Assembly: GCA_005408345.1 (NCBI GenBank)
Contig: SEMN01000142.1
Span: forward strand, 868,001 to 932,000
Direction: 5' to 3'
Origin: Macquaria australasica
Taxonomy: Eukaryota; Chordata; Actinopteri; Centrarchiformes; Percichthyidae
DNA length: 64,000 nt
In this document: piece after piece, positions 58,861-64,000 of the stretch
Position numbering within the stretch: the first letter of the stretch is position 1
Layout: each line of letters begins with the position of its first letter
Translations under genes and position numbers: made by a program
The notes under the pieces: generated by a model
What the model saw: only the letters and a program-made list of their open reading frames with translations
What the model was told of the DNA's origin: nothing
Database searches by the model: none

Positions 58861-60912
58861 CACTCACTCACTCACTAGCTTGAACGCCTTCTGCGCTCCA
58901 GCGCAGAGTTTTCTGCCAGAACAGCTGTCAACACAGCGATAAGCAACGCGCACATATCGCGGACATTTGTATGCACAGGAAGCTTTTTGAAAGCGAAAAG
59001 GATCAGATCTGAGAAGCTGAAGTTAAAAGTCTGTAAGTAAAATATTTTCAAATCGTTTTTTTTTTCAGTTGCAAATCTTGTTTTTCAGTTACAAATCATG
59101 GAATACACATTTCCAAATAATAATGAGACTATTTTCACTCCATAATTGTTTGGGCCGCGTGAGAGCGTGAGACTGAACGTGAAAGCGTGAGTCTCAGCAT
59201 GAGAGTTGGCAACACTGATCCTGACATACCTGAATAATACTTTCCAAAACAGCGTCGGAGCGATCTTCTTGTCAAGACGACTCAACTTAACTCCCTCCCC
59301 CGGAATTCCGGATTAATCCGGAAAAATCACATCCTAATCGATATAAATGTCTCCGAAGTGAGAGAGAGTTGCTGTGCACGTGGCAGCAGTGGTGAATTCA
59401 TTAATTATTTATAATTATTAATTATCCCTGACATGGCGATAGGATGAGTCAGGATCTAATGGCAAATGAGATTCTGCTGTCACACACATATTCCAAGTTT
59501 ATAGGCTACAGTCAAATCATTTGTAACATGAACTTTTTTCCCCTTAAACACTGACCTCTCTCCTTCCGTCGGTTCACCCAAATTATTATTTAAGTCACTA
59601 GTTTCTCAATAACCCCTTGTGGCATCTGTCCATCCAGATAGTTTGGAGTTTGGGATGCTCACAGCATTTTAAAAAAGCATTTAAAATTCAACATCTCTTT
59701 TCATAATCAGTGCCCACTACAATGGAGCTGAATAGGTAATCCACAGAATTAACTGTCTACAATTTTCTTGGGAATCATTTTCAACCGAAGAAACAGGTCT
59801 GTTGAAATTTGCATCTCTGTATTGGGAAAAATATCTAAGATCCCACCCCACCCACCACCACCAAAAATCTCCAACAGAATCTCATTCCAGCTGGTAGTTG
59901 GCAACCCTGCATTACTCTGAATTTTGAGTGGTAAATCTGCCAGCATTATTGCGTAAGAAGAGTAGGAGGAGCAGGGATTTGCAAACTTTAAGTAGAATAT
60001 CTTGAACTTTTTAGACTTTGTCTTAGATTTAATTCATGGCATAATTTTGGAATGATTTCCAGGTAGTGATAACACTAAGTAACCAGACCCTCACTCTCTA
60101 TCACTCACACTCATAAACACAGATGCACACACACTCTCACACACACAGTCCTCTCTGTCTCCGTCTGTGACCACCCACCCACTCCCCCACTCTCTGCAGG
60201 AAGTTACTAATCCGTCGGTCAGACTTGATCATGATGTAAACACAGGCGGTGTACCCCTGCCTCTGAAAGCTCACGCTCCTGTCTCTGCCTTTTAACAATT
60301 CGTTTGCCTGTCCAACTACTTAGCAGCAAATTACTGGCATCCAGGAATTATCTGACCCCCCAGCCTTAGCTGCATCATTAACTATGATCATTAGTGGCTT
60401 ATCCACAGCAGGACTTAGTGAGACTATATAACCAATACTAAATTTAAAAATTAGAACAAATGCATTATTTGTTCAGTCCAACTAAACCATGCTGGAAAGG
60501 AACTGAATTTTAAATGTGACCAAAGTGGTCTTCCAAACAACATCATTATGCATGAAATCTTAGAAATGAATTTTAAGGCATGCCAAAAAAGCATTTTTTG
60601 CTTAAATACATTCAATTTGTCATTCTTTAGAAATTCTTCTGATGCTCCAAGTGCATTGATGATGTGCAATCAGTGGCACCAATGACATTTCAAAAAGCCT
60701 CCAACACAATGGCATCTGTCTTAAATTGTGCATCACTGTCTCACCACTAGACTGCCTTTGGTGCCTGTGCTCATTAACATATTCCCACAACATCCCTCAT
60801 CACCCATCACCCATCATGGGAAAATGCTGGATGCAGTGGGCATCTAGTAAAGTCAGCACATATACTGACCCACTATGTACCCTGATATATGGTAGTAAAA
60901 ATACAACATTAA
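58861..60912. other. Non-coding, nothing firmly recognised
   Basis: No gene supported. The stretches 59400-59480 and 60220-60400 are free of obvious repeats; nothing more can be said from sequence alone. Confidence 0.45.
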
Positions 60913-61222
60913 CCCTTAAATGCATGGGTGTTTTTTCAAACATTCCTACATATCTTGTGTCTTTAGTGACCCAGTACGCACATTAAGCCATATACTTAAA
61001 TCATATTGCTTGTAAAGTTTTTAGAATGTATTAATAACAACAAGAAACACACAAAAAGTATATTTTTGCCATTGCCAGTGCTAACTTCACTTCATTTTTG
61101 ACATTTTGACACCAGAATATTATAAGACAAATAGTTTTAGGAATACCAGGGAGTTGAGTGCTGAATTGAATAAAATTAATTAATTTGACAGGATGTAAAG
61201 ACCTGAGGTATACATTTAAGGG
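60913..61222. mobile_element. piggyBac-like MITE, short relative
   Basis: 310 bp between TTAA words (60909-60912 and 61223-61226). Ends: CCCTTAAATGCATGGG left and, reverse-complemented, CCCTTAAATGTATACC right. Inside, TTCCTACATATCTTGTGTC, TTTTGACATTTTGACACCAG and ATACCAGGGAGTTGAGTGCT match the element at 18311-19529, but about 570 bp of its middle and the hAT insertion are absent. Confidence 0.85.
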
Positions 61223-61226
61223 TTAA

Positions 61227-64000
61227 CAACCAAATTGTGTTTTTTAGAAAAGAGATCATTGGTGGATGTGTTATTTTTTGGAACAGAGTTGAGCAAGAGG
61301 ACAGAGGTCAAACTAAAGAGTTTTTAGTAGAAAACTGGAAATTGCAACAGCAAAACAACATGACTTTTCTCTTCTTTGTCGGCTAAGACATTGCAGCAAA
61401 AAGCTCCACAATGGATGCAGAGGGCCAATATCATTTGTATTCAGTAATAGATGTCTTATAATTTTATTTTGTATGGACACACTCTAGTCACTCTCAGATT
61501 TACAGTGGAAAACGTCAAAAACTTGGCCTAACATAATAGTCCAAAACCTAGTTCTTCGCTGCCAGACATGTTTTTCCTGACTGCTTTACATCAGAACATT
61601 GATACTTGCAAACACTTGGATAAGGGTTAAAGATGTAAACTGGTAGCAAATGCTGCTCTTTGCTGTTTGTTGATGACTTCTCACAAACTGACCCTGATGC
61701 CCAAAAGCTGACAGGACAGCCAGTCTTAAAAGTATTGTGAGGATGCTTGCTAGTTCTATCACAGTGGGTGATAGATATTCATATTACTGCTAATGTACAA
61801 TGTCACTGCGATTCACCTCCCTTTTGAATTTAAAGTGTTTTGTGGCCAGAGACTGAGAATTTTGAGTATTTAACTTGATTTATTCCACTTCCTCCATGGG
61901 CTGCATCTCTGTTTTAAAGTCAGGGAGCATGTAATTGGCTTAAGTGTCCTGGATGTTTTCTTGGAGACACGGGGGAAGAAAGGCAGTCATGCATCCTTGC
62001 ACATCAAAGGACACCATGAAAAAAAGAAAGGAAATGAGACATAGAGGAAGAGAAGCCAATGGACTCACCATCATCATAATTTAGATTATTATTTTTAAGT
62101 GATGAAATGTCTTGGTGGTGTGGCCATAATTGATATCGCGTGTGAAGCTTAGGGCTGATAACACAAACAATGAAAGCTGTGGGACTTACTCATCAAATAC
62201 ACACAACATAGTTGTGCGCAGTCATGGTTTTCTCAACTCAAACGACTGTATAGAAGTGTTGGAGAATAGACGGTGACAGGGAAAATGGTTAAAATACTGA
62301 ACTTGTATCCAAAACAATTCAGAGAATTTAGAGCCAGGAGATATTCTATTTTGTTACTTATGTTGCAGAGGGATTTTATTATAGTTACAGCCAGTGCTGT
62401 GCATTTTTTAACCACTGAAAATGAATGTGACATATTTTGTTTCATAAAATGCTCAAAGTGAATATGAGTCCACTAAAGGACTGGCACCGTCACTAATGAT
62501 CTCCCTGGAGAGGCAATGTGGCCTCAGTGAACTCAGAGAGAAGTTTTGGCCAAGTGAAGCACACAAGTGCAGTGTATAGTGGTCAGTTCTCCCAAATCAC
62601 ACAAACAAACATATCTTCTCACTTATCGCTAGAGGTATTTGGGCATGCACATAGTTTTTAGGACTATTTCTACTATATAGTTCCAATAAAAACTGTTGAC
62701 AGTGAGGTCTGTGGATGATCCAAAATTACTGGGACATTGTTTCTGGAAAGACATGTTACAGTTTTTTTAATTATAAGTCAGTGTAAGTCAGTGCTTTGAG
62801 CAACACAAACAAAATTACACTTGCCTCAATTGTATTGCGATACCACTAGGAAAATGTAGGTTGTTGTTTTGTTTAGTTTTTTCATGATTTGGGTGAACAA
62901 ATCCTTTAAATCAAACAGAACTTACTTCAGAGTACCACAGCGTTTAATAACAACACAGCCGTCTGACTGCTACCACCTACCTGCTTAGAAGAGCTAATGT
63001 TGAGGACTCAACCAGCAGTGTCGGAGCTGCTAAATATTACCATGCAACAGCCATACATGGTGTCCAATGCTCCGCAATGGATTTCCTTGCAGGAAAAATG
63101 GTTCCATCACAAATGCCTTGGCTGAAATGATTGGTGTGACAGGGGAACGTTATGGCCAATGTCCATGGTCGTCATTGGATTTAAGCATGCAAAGTACTGA
63201 TAGAACAGTCAGTTACATTAAAGGTAGTTTAAAGTTGCACACATTACAAGATTGCTCAAAAACAGAATGCAACAATCAAGTTTGAATATTCCTTCCTAAT
63301 TTCTAAATACCTGCTGTGTATCATTTCTAAAGGATTCCTTCAGATGATCACCTAAAAATGTGCAGCTAGTTTAAAACCTTGACTGATGCTTTTATTGTAA
63401 GAGTATGTCACAAAATAAATAATAAATCTGCTGAAAACTATTATTAGTTTGTTATAAGCCAAAACTATGGCAAGATCAACACATATCACAATGCAACACA
63501 CACACACTTACGCACACAAACACACAGGCATACAAATGTACATCTGTTTGGTTTTGTTTTTTCAGCACTCGTCAATCACTAATAGTGCGCTTAAAGCTTT
63601 CGAGAAGTTTTCCCCTAAGAGATTGATCCTGCCAGAAACACTCAACATCTTGGCTTCGTTGTCTGAATGATCATACATTTTATTTCTGATTTATATGAGT
63701 CTGTCATGACCTCCCTACAAAAGCAAAAAGCAGTAACTACATATTTATTCAAAATGGAGTTAAGACCAGAATCTGACTTTTTGACATCTGTTTTACTGTA
63801 TAAAAAATATAATGTATAATCTCTGTGAAAACAGCCATTTGAATTTGCAGTAACTATAAAACTGAGCAGTAATTGCATTCTGGCTCTGTAATCTGTAGAG
63901 ACACTTACTGCACTCTGTTACAGACTGACAGGCAACTAGACAGCTAACACAAGTGATATCAAGCTAAAGCTAGCTGGTGAAATAGCTACGGCTAGCCTGA
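61227..64000. other. Non-coding, nothing firmly recognised
   Basis: No gene supported. A short CA run occurs near 63499-63506, and GCTAAAGCTAGCTGG words at the very end look like the start of a dispersed repeat cut by the window edge. Confidence 0.45.

Noticed and set aside
57291..58862. CRISPR-like array
   Set aside because: The regular 21-bp spacing superficially recalls an array, but the repeated word is only six bases, spacers are similar AT-rich sequence, and the host is a vertebrate.

Overview
The window looks like nuclear DNA of a bony fish, most likely a percomorph. Evidence for this is the abundance of long CA/GT microsatellites, the Rex/L2- and CR1/jockey-like LINE relics, and dispersed repeats whose core phrases are common in percomorph genomes. 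The last point rests on memory of teleost genomes, not on a search. The sequence is AT-rich and reads as gene-poor intergenic or large-intron DNA. I could not support a single host protein-coding gene, exon, tRNA or rRNA. Most open frames are short and come from microsatellites or repeat relics.

Layout. 0.5-1.75 kb: decayed LINE with endonuclease motifs and an ATT-repeat tail. 6.4-6.7, 29.1-29.3 and 52.4-52.9 kb: three copies of a fold-back element. 10.8-14.0 kb: a 318-bp repeat present twice, next to a dispersed teleost repeat (family X, also at 17.9, 42.4, 46.7 and 48.4 kb). 18.3-19.5 kb: piggyBac-like element carrying a nested hAT-like element; a short relative at 60.9-61.2 kb preserves the empty site. 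24.1-25.4 kb: minus-strand LINE 3' half with an intact YADD motif. 26.0-27.1 kb: hAT-like element with an 8-bp target duplication. 34.8-35.3 kb: solo-LTR-like block. 36.07-38.92 and 39.52-42.43 kb: a 2.85-kb direct duplication, nearly identical. 46.8-48.2 kb: plus-strand LINE relic whose 5' junction carries a perfect 37-bp inverted repeat. 54.1-55.6 kb: diverged tandem duplication. 57.29-58.86 kb: the most unusual object.

That object is a 1,565-bp element with perfect 30-bp terminal inverted repeats flanked by TA. Each side carries an array of self-complementary hexamers (ACTAGT, ACATGT, GATATC and one-base variants) set almost exactly 21-22 bp apart, about two helical turns. A roughly 400-bp core with CCAAT-type boxes separates the arrays. 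There is no transposase gene, so if mobile it must be moved in trans. The phased array looks like a multi-site binding platform for a dimeric protein and is the best candidate here for an undescribed system.

No genes work together here. The biology is nested mobile-element history, local duplication and simple-repeat expansion. Coordinates of repeat edges are by eye.
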